This document shows positions 32,978-41,476 of a stretch of DNA of 64,000 nucleotides, piece after piece. The notes under the pieces were generated by a model. It made no database searches. It was not told where the DNA came from and saw nothing but the letters and a program-made list of their open reading frames with translations. Origin of the DNA: Herbaspirillum rubrisubalbicans. Its GTDB lineage: Bacteria; Pseudomonadota; Gammaproteobacteria; Burkholderiales; Burkholderiaceae_D. The first letter of the stretch is position 1; each line of letters starts with the position of its first letter. Both the position numbers and the translations under genes were made by a program. The stretch covers positions 868,001 through 932,000 of the forward strand of contig NZ_CP024996.1 of the NCBI RefSeq assembly GCF_003719195.1, written 5' to 3'.

Positions 32978-35101
32978 TTACAGATCGATCTTCATGCGCG
33001 CCACCACGGTACGCTCCGCGCCCGGCATCACGTAGAGGTTGTTCCACGAGCCCGGATAGTAGTTGCGATTGAAGAGGTTGTTCACATCCAGCGACAGCCG
33101 CACATGCTTGCTCACCTGCCAGTAGCTCAGCAGCTTGACCGTCGCATAAGCCGGCAGCGAGTAGGTGTCGGCCGTATTGCCCGAACGATTGCCCACATAG
33201 TTGATACCGCCACCCAGGCCATAACGCGCACCGCTGGCGGTGGCATCCTCGCGGATGGCCAGCAGGCCGGCGCTATAGGCCGGGATATTGGTCAGGCGGG
33301 TGCCGGCTGCCAGGGTCTTGTCCTTGGTCACGCGCGCGTTGTCCCAGGAAAAATTGGCCGAGATGCGCCAGTGTGCATCCAATTGACCATAGGCATCGGC
33401 TTCGAAGCCGGTGCTCTTGGCTTCGCCTGCGGCCACCATGAAGCCGGGTACGTCGCTGGCGGTCAGCACATTGGTCTTGGTGATGTCGTAGAGAGCGAAG
33501 TTGGCACCCAGGCGTTCATCGCTGGTCTGCAGCTTGAGGCCGGCTTCATAGGCGGTCGAATGCTGCGGATCGAAGGCGCGGCCGTTGACGTCCACCCCGC
33601 TATTGGGACGGAAGGACTTGCCCGCCGACAGGTAGAGCGAACTCCAGGCATTGGGCAGATAGCTGATGCCGGCGCGCGGAGAGACCGCACTTTGCTGTTG
33701 CGAGGTGTTGGTCACACCGCCGACGCGGTTCTGGATGCTCTGGTTGTACTGGTCCCAGCGCAAGCCGGCCAGCAGCTTCCATTGCGACGACAGGCTCAAC
33801 TGGTCCTGGACAAACACGGCCTTGACACGCTGGTGTTCGTCCGAGCTGCTGGTGCGATTGGTCAGCGGTAGCAGGGGGCTACTGCCATAGACCGGATTGT
33901 AGATGTCGATGGAGGTGAGGGCGGCCGAACGCAGGATTTCGGTATTCATCCACAAAGTGGAACTCTCCGCCCCGAGTAGCAGGGTGTGGCCGATGGTGCC
34001 GGTACTGAAGTTGCCTTGCAGCTCGGCCTGCACCGAGGTATCGCGCGAGGGAAGCTGACGCCAGGTGCGGGTGCGCCTCAGGGTGCGGTTGTCGGCGGCC
34101 AGGGGATTGCTGAGAGCGGCTTCGGTATAGAAACCGTCGAAGCTGCTTTCCTTGTAGCTGGCGCCGAGCTTGGCACGCCATTGTTCGGACAGGGTGCGTT
34201 CCAGCGTGAGCTGGTGGGTGTTGCTGCGCATGGCCATGTTGCCGTCCGAGGGTTCGTTGAGCACGCGGTCGCGCGGCAAGCCACCCAGTACGCCGCGCAC
34301 GTTGATCAGTCCACGGTCCAGGGGCGTACTGGCTTGCAGGAATTCGGCTTCGTAGTTCAGCAGGGTGTCCTTGTCGATCACCCAGGCTAGCGACGGCGCC
34401 ACCAGCGAGCGACGATTGCTGAGCAGGCTGGAGCGGCTGTCGCCTTCCTCTGTCATGGCAATGAGGCGATAGGCCAGGTTCTGGCTCAGCGGCCCGGTGC
34501 TGTCCACGGTGGCGCGCTTGAGGCCACCGCTGCCGGCGCTCAACTCGGCGCTGTTCTTGCGGGTGAACTGCGGTTTCTTGGTGACGATGTTGATGGTGCC
34601 GCCTGGCTCGCTGCTGCCATAGAGCGCCGCCGCCGGGCCCTTGAGGAATTCGATACGCTCGATGGTGGCCGTATCGCGGCGCGGGTTGTAGCCGCGCGAA
34701 CCGGGGAAGCCATTGACCAGGAAACCCATGTCGGTGCTGCTGAAGCCGCGGATGGCGAAGTTGTCCCAGGTACCGCCGAAGTCATTGAGCCGGCTGATGC
34801 CGCTGACGTAATCCACCGTATCGGCCAGGCGCACCGCGCCCAGGTCTTCGATCTGCTGGGTGGTCATCACACGCACGGCCTGCGGGATTTCCATCAACGG
34901 GGTATCGGTGCGGGTGGCGCCGCTGGTGCTGGGCGCAAGGTAGCTGCTCTTATCCTTGCTGGCCGAGACGCTGACCTCCGGCAAGGCGGTCGCACTGCCA
35001 CTGTCTTGGGCCGGTGTTTGCGCCCAGGCCAGGGGCGCTGCAGTGATCAGGCTGGCGGCCAGCCAGCAGGCGGTAGAGGGAAGTGCTTGTTGCGTCGTCA
35101 T
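32978..35101 (-). CDS. TonB-dependent siderophore receptor
   Basis: Protein of 707 aa, outer-membrane gated channel. A signal peptide (residues 1-27, ending PLAWA) is followed by a TonB-box-like LPEVSVSA, a plug domain (IPQAVRVMTTQQIEDLGAVRLADTV split over residues 73-97, IRGFSSTDMGFLVNGFPG, KGPAAALYGSSEPGGTINIVTKKP) and a 22-strand barrel ending in an aromatic-containing strand (TVVARMKIDL). It is of the FhuA/FpvA siderophore type. It is convergent with the metal ATPase. A Fur-like box upstream suggests iron repression; the siderophore is not predictable. Confidence 0.92.
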   Translation of the reverse strand: MTTQQALPSTACWLAASLITAAPLAWAQTPAQDSGSATALPEVSVSASKDKSSYLAPSTSGATRTDTPLMEIPQAVRVMTTQQIEDLGAVRLADTVDYVSGISRLNDFGGTWDNFAIRGFSSTDMGFLVNGFPGSRGYNPRRDTATIERIEFLKGPAAALYGSSEPGGTINIVTKKPQFTRKNSAELSAGSGGLKRATVDSTGPLSQNLAYRLIAMTEEGDSRSSLLSNRRSLVAPSLAWVIDKDTLLNYEAEFLQASTPLDRGLINVRGVLGGLPRDRVLNEPSDGNMAMRSNTHQLTLERTLSEQWRAKLGASYKESSFDGFYTEAALSNPLAADNRTLRRTRTWRQLPSRDTSVQAELQGNFSTGTIGHTLLLGAESSTLWMNTEILRSAALTSIDIYNPVYGSSPLLPLTNRTSSSDEHQRVKAVFVQDQLSLSSQWKLLAGLRWDQYNQSIQNRVGGVTNTSQQQSAVSPRAGISYLPNAWSSLYLSAGKSFRPNSGVDVNGRAFDPQHSTAYEAGLKLQTSDERLGANFALYDITKTNVLTASDVPGFMVAAGEAKSTGFEADAYGQLDAHWRISANFSWDNARVTKDKTLAAGTRLTNIPAYSAGLLAIREDATASGARYGLGGGINYVGNRSGNTADTYSLPAYATVKLLSYWQVSKHVRLSLDVNNLFNRNYYPGSWNNLYVMPGAERTVVARMKIDL

Positions 35102-35143
35102 CGAAATTCAACCTGCCATGCAAATAATCGGGAGGCCGAATAT

Positions 35144-35160
35144 AAATGATAATCGTTAAC
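35144..35160 (-). promoter_or_regulatory. Fur-like box upstream of the TonB receptor
   Basis: AAATGATAATCGTTAAC lies about 45 bases before the receptor start and matches most positions of the Fur consensus (GATAATGATAATCATTATC). Function is inferred from match and position. Confidence 0.65.
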
Positions 35161-35227
35161 AATTGTTGGTAAAGTGTAAGATTTTTGTGAAAAATCGTCA
35201 GTAATAGTTGTTATTTTGCAATATGGC

Positions 35228-36352
35228 CTATTTCAGTGCCGAGATCTGCCCCGTGCGGATCAGGCGGGCACGCAGCACGTTGCGACTGATGTCGAGCAGG
35301 CGTGCGGCCTGCACTTGATTGCGTTCGCAAAATTCGAAGGCGGTACGAAAGACGGTGTCTTCGATCTTTTCGAACAAGCCGGCCTGGGACTGGTTGAACA
35401 GCGACTGCAAGACTTGCTCCAGGGCTTGCAGCGGATCGTCGGCATGGCTACCCACCACTGGCTGCGCTGCACCCAGTCGCTCCACGTGGGAGAGGTGCAA
35501 GTGCTCGGCGCGCAGTTGCTCATCCTGGCAGATCAGCAGGGCATGATGGATGGCATTTTCCAGCTCGCGGATATTGCCGGGCCAGTCGTGGCTGCGCAGC
35601 TTGCGCTCGCCCTCGGCATCGATGCCACGGGCGCCATAGCCCAGGCGTTGGCGGTATTCATCGAGGAAGTGATAGGCCAGCGGCAGGATGTCTTCGGGCC
35701 GTTCGCGCAGCCGCGGAATGGTCAACTGCACCACCTGCAGACGATAGTAAAGATCCTGGCGGAAATGCCCGGCTGCCACCGCATCCTGCAAGCGCACGTT
35801 GGTGGCGGCGATGATGCGCACGTCAATCGGAATACTGCGACGCGAACCCAGGCGCACCACTTCACGCTCCTGCAGCACACGCAATAGCTTGACCTGGATC
35901 GCCAGTGGCAGGTCGCCGATTTCATCGAGGAACAGCGTGCCGCCATTGGCCGCTTCGAACCATCCCGCCTTGTGAGCAATGGCGCCGGTGAAGGCGCCTT
36001 TTTCATGGCCGAACAATTCGCTTTCGGCCAAGTTCTCGGAAAACGCCCCGCAGTTCACGGCCACGAACGGACCATTGCGCCGCGTGCTCAACTCGTGCAC
36101 GTGGCGCGCAATCAATTCTTTACCGGTACCGGTGGCGCCGATGATGACTACGTTGGCGTCACTGGGGGCCACCATCTGCACGCGTTCCAGCAAGGCCACC
36201 GACACCGGGTCGTGAAAGACCTGGGCGGTAGCGCGAATGGAGGTGCCGAGCTTGCGCGCATGGGGGAGCGTCAGCAGTGGCGTGGCAGTGCGTGCAGCCT
36301 CGGTGGAGGAGGGCAGCGCATACAGATGGGCAGAGCGATTGCTGGCGTTCAT
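35228..36352 (-). CDS. sfnR: Sigma-54-dependent activator, SfnR-like
   Basis: Protein of 374 aa lacking a receiver domain. The AAA+ region has Walker A GATGTGKE, the sigma-54 contact loop GAFTGA, Walker [14 protein letters not shown] and the arginine-finger region; a Fis-type helix-turn-helix ([26 protein letters not shown]) is at the C-terminus. SfnR controls dimethylsulfone use in pseudomonads, and here it is divergent from msuE-sfnG. The start at 36352 has GGAG six bases upstream; 36370 is an alternative. With no sensory domain, its activity is probably set by its own level of expression under sulfur limitation. Confidence 0.85.
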   Translation of the reverse strand: MNASNRSAHLYALPSSTEAARTATPLLTLPHARKLGTSIRATAQVFHDPVSVALLERVQMVAPSDANVVIIGATGTGKELIARHVHELSTRRNGPFVAVNCGAFSENLAESELFGHEKGAFTGAIAHKAGWFEAANGGTLFLDEIGDLPLAIQVKLLRVLQEREVVRLGSRRSIPIDVRIIAATNVRLQDAVAAGHFRQDLYYRLQVVQLTIPRLRERPEDILPLAYHFLDEYRQRLGYGARGIDAEGERKLRSHDWPGNIRELENAIHHALLICQDEQLRAEHLHLSHVERLGAAQPVVGSHADDPLQALEQVLQSLFNQSQAGLFEKIEDTVFRTAFEFCERNQVQAARLLDISRNVLRARLIRTGQISALK

Positions 36353-36456
36353 GTCAGGCTCCGAGCTCATGGGAGTGATCCCAACGAGGGTAGCGATGCG
36401 GGGGGAAGGTGAAATTAATTCTAACAATATGCGCCAAGCTTCTTAACGACCAATTC

Positions 36457-36470
36457 AGCATAAGTATGCT
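36457..36470. promoter_or_regulatory. Palindrome near the sfnR start
   Basis: AGCATA-AG-TATGCT is a perfect 6-bp inverted repeat about 105 bases upstream of the sfnR start. It could be an operator for a sulfur-status regulator controlling sfnR. Confidence 0.35.
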
Positions 36471-36614
36471 CGGTTTGTTTTGGTTGATTAGCCGCAAACG
36501 CTTGTCTGACAAGGCGCTGACGGTGATCTGTCGGGATGGGGCGACAATGGGTGCCGACAGGCCAAACGAGATGTACAGACTTAAAAAAATAAGTCATCCG
36601 GTCCTCTCGGAACT

Positions 36615-36658
36615 TGCTGCTCCAGCAGCAGCCATTGTGCACATTGCTGCTGCAGCAG
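36615..36658. promoter_or_regulatory. Two palindromic upstream activator sites for SfnR
   Basis: TGCTGCTCCAGCAGCA (36615-36630) and TGCTGCTGCAGCAG (36645-36658) are near-identical palindromes with centres 30 bp apart, about three helical turns. They lie 50-95 bases upstream of the sigma-54 promoter, the usual place for enhancer sites of this regulator class. Confidence 0.65.
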
Positions 36659-36703
36659 TAACACGTTTTTTTGCAAGTCATTGATTTGCAAGGCTTTGCA
36701 GGC

Positions 36704-36719
36704 TGGCACGCTCTTCGCT
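36704..36719 (+). promoter_or_regulatory. Sigma-54 promoter of the msuE-sfnG operon
   Basis: TGGCACG-CTCT-TCGCT fits TGGCACGNNNNTTGCW with the invariant GG and GC ten bases apart. It is 61 bases before the msuE start, downstream of the two palindromes and beside the divergent SfnR gene. Confidence 0.8.
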
Positions 36720-36779
36720 GAAGAAGAGCTACGCAATCGATGTCGCGTCCCCCTTCTTCAGCATAGGAGCGTTCCTTTC

Positions 36780-37340
36780 ATGAGCCGTCCACTGCAAGTC
36801 GTCGTCGTCGCCGGAAGCGGCCGCCGTCCCTCCCGTACCCTGGGCCTGCTCAATGCCATTGCCGCGCAACTGGGTCAGCACCTGAGCATCCAGACCGAAG
36901 TGGTGGCCCTGTCGGATCTGACCGGGCAGTTGCTCGGTGCCACTGAACTGGACCAGTTGCCCGCGCCGGTACGCCAGAACATCGCCGCTATTGAGGCGGC
37001 CGACCTGCTGCTGGCGGGCAGCCCCGTCTATCGCGGGTCCTACTCGGGTTTGTTCAAACACCTGTTCGACCTGGTGCCGCAGGAGTCGCTGTTCGGCAAG
37101 CCGGTCCTGCTGGCGGCCACCGGTGGCAGCGATCGCCATGCATTGACCATCGATCACCAGTTGCGTCCGCTGTTCGCCTTCTTCCAGACCCTCACGTTGC
37201 CGCTGGGCGTGTATGCCAATGCCCAGGAATTCGACAACGAAACCATCATCAGCACCGCCTTGCAGGAGCGTATCGCACTGACCGTGCAGCGTGCCCTGCC
37301 GGTATTGCAGGCGCTGACTACCGCACGCAGCAACGCATGA
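36780..37340 (+). CDS. msuE: NAD(P)H-dependent FMN reductase (MsuE/SfnF-like)
   Basis: Protein of 186 aa with a flavodoxin-like fold: VVVVAGSGRRPSRTLGLLNAI at the N-terminus binds FMN phosphate and the LLLAGSPVYRGSYSGLFKHL motif (near residues 77-96) is diagnostic for the MsuE/SsuE family. It would supply reduced FMN to the monooxygenase SfnG encoded next. The ATG at 36780 is ten bases after AGGAG. In some species the sfn-specific reductase is called SfnF; sequence alone does not separate the two. Confidence 0.85.
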   Translation: MSRPLQVVVVAGSGRRPSRTLGLLNAIAAQLGQHLSIQTEVVALSDLTGQLLGATELDQLPAPVRQNIAAIEAADLLLAGSPVYRGSYSGLFKHLFDLVPQESLFGKPVLLAATGGSDRHALTIDHQLRPLFAFFQTLTLPLGVYANAQEFDNETIISTALQERIALTVQRALPVLQALTTARSNA

Positions 37341-37404
37341 CATCGATGCACTGAATTTATTTTTCACTCCCCCCGATTACCCGAATTCCCCAAGGAGATT
37401 CTCC

Positions 37405-38595
37405 ATGAGCCAAGCCCCCTCTCACACCTCCCACACCTCCCACACCTCCCACAACGCTTCCGCCGCCCGCACCGATGCCGTCAAGTTCGCCTATTGGGTG
37501 CCCAATGTCAGCGGCGGCCTGGTGGTCAGCAAGATCCCGCAGCGTACCGAATGGAGCCTGGAGTACAACCAGCGCCTGGCCGTGGCCGCCGAAAAAGCCG
37601 GCTTCGAATATGCCCTGAGCCAGATCCGCTTCACCGCCGGTTATGGTGCCGAATACCAGCATGAATCGGTGTCCTTCAGCCAGGCCCTGCTGCACGCCAC
37701 CACCAAGCTCAAGGTGCTGGCCGCGATCTTGCCAGGGCCGTGGCATCCGGCCGTGGTGGCCAAGCAGATCGCCACCATCGATCACATCTCCAATGGCCGT
37801 ATCGCCATCAACGTGGTCAGCGGCTGGTTCAAGGGCGAGTTCCAGGCCATCGGCGAACCCTGGCTGGAACATGATGAACGCTATCGTCGTTCCCATGAAT
37901 TCATCCAGGCACTGAAGGGGATCTGGACCCAGGATGACTTCACCTTCAAGGGCGATTTCTATCGCTTCAACAATTACACCCTGAGCCCCAAGCCGGTCCA
38001 GAAACCGCACCCGGAAATCTTCCAGGGCGGCAGCTCCCGTGCGGCGCGCGACAATGCGGCCAGCGTCTCGGACTGGTACTTCACCAACGGCAATACGGTC
38101 GAGGCATTGAAGGCGCAGATCGACGACATCCAGGCCAAGGCCGCACAGAACGGCCACAAGGTGCGCATCGGCGTGAATGCCTTCGTGATCGCCCGCGATA
38201 CCGAGGAAGAAGCGCAAGCCGTGCTGGAGGACATCATCAAGCACGCCCACGTGGAAGCGGTGCACGCCTTTGGCGACGCCGTCAAGCAGGCCGGCAAGGC
38301 GTCGCCGGAAGGCGAGGGCAACTGGGCCAAGTCCAGCTTCGAAGACCTGGTGCAATACAACGATGGTTTCAAGACCAACCTGATCGGTACACCGCAACAG
38401 ATCGCCGAGCGTATCGTGGCCTTGAAGGCGGTCGGTGTGGACCTGGTGCTGACCGGCTTCCTGCACTTCATCGAGGAAGTCGAATACTTCGGCCAGAAGG
38501 TCTTGCCGCTGGTGCGTGAGCTGGAGGCCCGCCAGGCCGCTGGCGCAGTGCAAGGCAATGCCAGCCGCTCGGCGGCCCTGGAAGCGGTGGCATGA
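37405..38595 (+). CDS. sfnG: FMNH2-dependent dimethylsulfone monooxygenase
   Basis: Protein of 396 aa of the luciferase-like TIM-barrel family. Segments KFAYWVPNVSGGLVVSKI, EYALSQIRFTAGYGAEYQHE, HISNGRIAINVVSGWFKGEF and PEIFQGGSSRAARDNAA are near-identical to SfnG as I remember it, which converts dimethylsulfone to methanesulfinate. The N-terminus carries an unusual S-H-T repeat (residues 6-17) from three 9-bp direct repeats at 37423-37449. AAGGAG precedes the start. The following ABC ATPase start overlaps the stop. Confidence 0.9.
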   Translation: MSQAPSHTSHTSHTSHNASAARTDAVKFAYWVPNVSGGLVVSKIPQRTEWSLEYNQRLAVAAEKAGFEYALSQIRFTAGYGAEYQHESVSFSQALLHATTKLKVLAAILPGPWHPAVVAKQIATIDHISNGRIAINVVSGWFKGEFQAIGEPWLEHDERYRRSHEFIQALKGIWTQDDFTFKGDFYRFNNYTLSPKPVQKPHPEIFQGGSSRAARDNAASVSDWYFTNGNTVEALKAQIDDIQAKAAQNGHKVRIGVNAFVIARDTEEEAQAVLEDIIKHAHVEAVHAFGDAVKQAGKASPEGEGNWAKSSFEDLVQYNDGFKTNLIGTPQQIAERIVALKAVGVDLVLTGFLHFIEEVEYFGQKVLPLVRELEARQAAGAVQGNASRSAALEAVA

Positions 38596-39467
38596 CCATG
38601 ACCAGCACGCTGCAGCCGCAGCTGGCGCCGCTGGAGCTTGGCGCTGCTGCTCATGCCACCGCGCCGCTGGCCAGGCAGGCCAGCGCGCCGGTGCTGCAAC
38701 TGAGCGACGTCAGCCTTTCCTTCGGTGGCGTGCAGGCCTTGAGCCACATCGACCTGGCCATCCATGCGCGCGAGATCCTGGCCGTCATCGGCCCCAATGG
38801 TGCGGGCAAGAGTTCGCTGGTCAATGTCATGAGCGGCTTGTATCGCCCCACCCAAGGCCAGGTCCAGCTGGCAGGCCGATACTGGCCGCAGGTGCCGACG
38901 GCCCGCCTGGGCCGGCTCGGCGTGGCGCGCACCTTCCAGAACCTGGCCTTGTTCAAGGGCTTGAGCGTGCGCGACAACATCGTGCTGGGTCGGGTCAATG
39001 CCATGCGCGCCAGCTTCCTGGAACAGATCGCCGGCCTCGGACGAGCTCGGCGCGAACGCCAGCAGGCGCGCGCACTGGCCGACCAGATGATCGCCTTCCT
39101 CGATCTGGGTGCCCATGCCGAGCGCGTGGTCGGCGGCCTGCCCTATGGCCTGCAAAAGCGTGTGGAGCTGGCGCGTGCGCTGGTGGCGCAGCCGCACCTG
39201 CTGTTGCTGGATGAACCCATGGCCGGCATGACCGTCATCGAAAAAAGCGAGATGGCCGGTTTCGTGCGGGCGGCACGTGACCAGTTCGGTACCGCCATCC
39301 TGCTCATCGAACATGACATCGGTCTGGTCTTCGACCTCTCCGACCGCGTGGCCGTGCTCAACTATGGCCGCAAGATCGCCGATGGCACCCCGGCCGCAGT
39401 GCGCCAGGATGCAGCCGTGATCGAGGCCTATCTCGGCGTGGCCCACCGCGAACAGGAGGCCGCGTGA
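38592..39467 (+). CDS. ABC transporter ATPase, LivG-like (HAAT family)
   Basis: Protein of 291 aa. Walker A GPNGAGKSS, the LivG-type signature LPYGLQKRVELARAL, Walker B LLLLDEPMAGM and the switch-histidine motif LLIEHDIGLVF are all intact. The N-terminal 35 residues are an extra Ala/Pro-rich extension. It overlaps the sfnG stop (ATGA), so it is translationally coupled to the monooxygenase. It forms, with the LivF-like ATPase at 44119-44874, the motor of a branched-chain-amino-acid-type importer; the operon context suggests an organosulfur substrate. Confidence 0.85.
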   Translation: MTMTSTLQPQLAPLELGAAAHATAPLARQASAPVLQLSDVSLSFGGVQALSHIDLAIHAREILAVIGPNGAGKSSLVNVMSGLYRPTQGQVQLAGRYWPQVPTARLGRLGVARTFQNLALFKGLSVRDNIVLGRVNAMRASFLEQIAGLGRARRERQQARALADQMIAFLDLGAHAERVVGGLPYGLQKRVELARALVAQPHLLLLDEPMAGMTVIEKSEMAGFVRAARDQFGTAILLIEHDIGLVFDLSDRVAVLNYGRKIADGTPAAVRQDAAVIEAYLGVAHREQEAA

Positions 39468-40363
39468 TGGCTGATTTCGATTGGGTATTCTTCGCCGAAG
39501 TGCTGACCGGTGGTCTCCTCTCGGGCGTGATGTATTCGCTGGTGGCCATCGGCTTCGTGCTGATCTACAAGACCTCGGGCGTACTCAATTTCGCCCAGGG
39601 CGCGCAGTTGCTGTTTGCCGCGCTGACCTTCGTGAGCCTGGTGGAGCATGGCATCCCGTTTGCACTGGCATTGCTGCTGACGTTGGCGGCCATGATCCTG
39701 CTGGGCCTGTCGATCGAACGGGTGGTGCTGCGCCCGCTGGTGAACCAGTCGCCGATGACGCTGTTCATGGCGACCCTGGGCCTGTCCTATGTGATCGAGG
39801 GCGTGGCGCAGTTGCTGTGGGGTACGCAAGTCCATGCGCTGGACCTGGGCATCGACGATACCCCGCTGCATGTAGGCCAGATGATGATTTCTTCCTTCGA
39901 CCTGTTCGCCGCCATCACGGCCGCCCTGATGGTGGCGCTGCTCTCGGCCTTCTTCCGCTATACCCGCATGGGGCTGGAATTCCGGGCCCTGGCCGATGAC
40001 AGCTATGCCGCCCTGGCCGTGGGCTTGCGCCTGCCGCGCATCCTCACCGCGGTGTGGGCCACGGCCGGCCTGATTGCCTTGATCGCGGGGCTGTTGTGGG
40101 GGGCGCGTCTCGGGGTGCAATTCTCGCTCTCGCTGGTGGTGTTGAAGGCCTTGCCGGTGCTGGTGCTGGGCGGTTTCGATTCGATCCTGGGTGCCATCGT
40201 CGGCGGTCTGCTGATCGGTGCGCTGGAAAAACTGGCCGAGGTCTACCTGGGGCCGCTGGTGGGCAGCGGCATCGAGGGCTGGTTCGCCTATGTCGCCGCG
40301 CTGGCCTTCCTGCTGGTCAAACCAAGCGGCTTGTTCGGACAAGCTGCGCTGCAAAGGGCATGA
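39467..40363 (+). CDS. ABC transporter permease, LivH-like
   Basis: Protein of 298 aa with about eight membrane segments. It shows LivH-type motifs: GVMYSLVAIGFVLIYKTSGVLNFAQG near residues 20-45, where the usual N-F-A-Q-G is intact, and VLKALPVLVLGGFDSILGAIVGGLLIG near the C-terminus. The stop of the preceding ATPase overlaps this start (TGATG). It is one of two permease subunits of the importer embedded in the sulfone operon. Confidence 0.88.
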   Translation: MADFDWVFFAEVLTGGLLSGVMYSLVAIGFVLIYKTSGVLNFAQGAQLLFAALTFVSLVEHGIPFALALLLTLAAMILLGLSIERVVLRPLVNQSPMTLFMATLGLSYVIEGVAQLLWGTQVHALDLGIDDTPLHVGQMMISSFDLFAAITAALMVALLSAFFRYTRMGLEFRALADDSYAALAVGLRLPRILTAVWATAGLIALIAGLLWGARLGVQFSLSLVVLKALPVLVLGGFDSILGAIVGGLLIGALEKLAEVYLGPLVGSGIEGWFAYVAALAFLLVKPSGLFGQAALQRA

Positions 40364-40364
40364 A

Positions 40365-41429
40365 ATGACCACTTCCTTCACTCCCTACGCCGCTTCTGCT
40401 GCGCCCAAGGCCCATCCTGCTGCGCAGTTACGGCGGGCTTGGCCCTGGCTGCTGTTGCTGGTGGTGGCCTATGGCGTGCTGCCCTGGGCTGCCTCCAACT
40501 ATGTCATCGATGCCTTGCTGATTCCCTTCCTGGCGCTCTCGCTGGCCGCCGTCGGCTTGAACCTGTTGACCGGTTATGCCGGCCAGCTCTCGCTGGGCAG
40601 CTCGGCCTTCATGGCGGTGGGCGCCTTTGCTGCCTACAACATCAACCTGCGCGTGGAAGGCTTGCCGCTGCTGCTGTCCATCGCCCTGGCCGGTCTGGCC
40701 GCAACCGCCGTGGGCCTGGTGTTCGGCCTGCCCAGCCTGCGCCTGCGCGGTTTCTACCTGGCCGTCTCGACCCTGGCTGCGCAGTTCTTCGTGCAATGGG
40801 TGCTGGTCAAGTTCAGCTGGTTCAGCAACGACAATCCCTCCGGTGTCATCGACGCTCCCGCGCTGGTGGTGGGCGGGATCAGCTTCGATACCCCGGCCGG
40901 GCGCTATCTGTTCGCGCTGGGCATCGTCACCGTGCTGACCCTGTTGAGCTGGCGCCTGGTGCTGACCCAGACCGGCCATCATTTCATTGCCGTGCGCGAC
41001 AACGAGCAGGCTGCACGGGTGATCGGCATTCCGGTGTTGCGCACCAAGCTGCTGGCCTTTGCCATCTCTTCCTTCATCATCGGCGTGGCCGGGGTGTTGT
41101 GGGGCTTCGTTTACCTGCGCACGGTGGAGCCGGCCGGCTTCAACCTCGACCGCTCCTTGCAGATTCTCTTCATCGTCATCATCGGTGGCCTGGCGACGAT
41201 ACGCGGCGCCTTCCTGGGGGCCGCGCTGATCGTGGTCTTTCCACTGCTGCTGTCGCGCCTGGGCAGCTTGCTGCTGGGGCAGTGGTTCGACTCGGGCGTG
41301 CTGGAGATGAGCCAACGCATCGTGCTGGGGGCGCTGATCATCTTTTTCCTCATCGTCGAACCACAGGGGCTGGCGGCGCTATGGGAGCGGGCGCGCCGCA
41401 GCCTTCATCAGCGCGCATCTTCTACCTGA
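40365..41429 (+). CDS. ABC transporter permease, LivM-like
   Basis: Protein of 354 aa with about ten membrane segments. LivM-type motifs are present: LNLLTGYAGQLSLGSSAFMAVGAF, FIAVRDNEQAARVIGIPVLRTKLLAFAISSF and a C-terminal IIGGLATIRGAFLGAALI. The start at 40365 is one base past the LivH stop; the frame is open further upstream only as a shadow of that gene. It completes the membrane pore with the LivH-like subunit. Confidence 0.88.
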   Translation: MTTSFTPYAASAAPKAHPAAQLRRAWPWLLLLVVAYGVLPWAASNYVIDALLIPFLALSLAAVGLNLLTGYAGQLSLGSSAFMAVGAFAAYNINLRVEGLPLLLSIALAGLAATAVGLVFGLPSLRLRGFYLAVSTLAAQFFVQWVLVKFSWFSNDNPSGVIDAPALVVGGISFDTPAGRYLFALGIVTVLTLLSWRLVLTQTGHHFIAVRDNEQAARVIGIPVLRTKLLAFAISSFIIGVAGVLWGFVYLRTVEPAGFNLDRSLQILFIVIIGGLATIRGAFLGAALIVVFPLLLSRLGSLLLGQWFDSGVLEMSQRIVLGALIIFFLIVEPQGLAALWERARRSLHQRASST

Positions 41430-41476
41430 TTTTTTTACCTTCACTTCCAACCTCACCACGGAGAAGCTCTCTGACC

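Noticed and set aside
37423..37449. Tandem repeats as a possible CRISPR fragment
   Set aside because: Units are 9 bp, contiguous and in frame inside sfnG; no spacers. No CRISPR array was seen anywhere in the window.
40439..41476. Long upstream extension in frame with the HAAT binding protein, suggesting a fusion protein
   Set aside because: The extension is an out-of-frame reading of the LivM-like gene; the real start at 41477 has a ribosome-binding site and begins a signal peptide.
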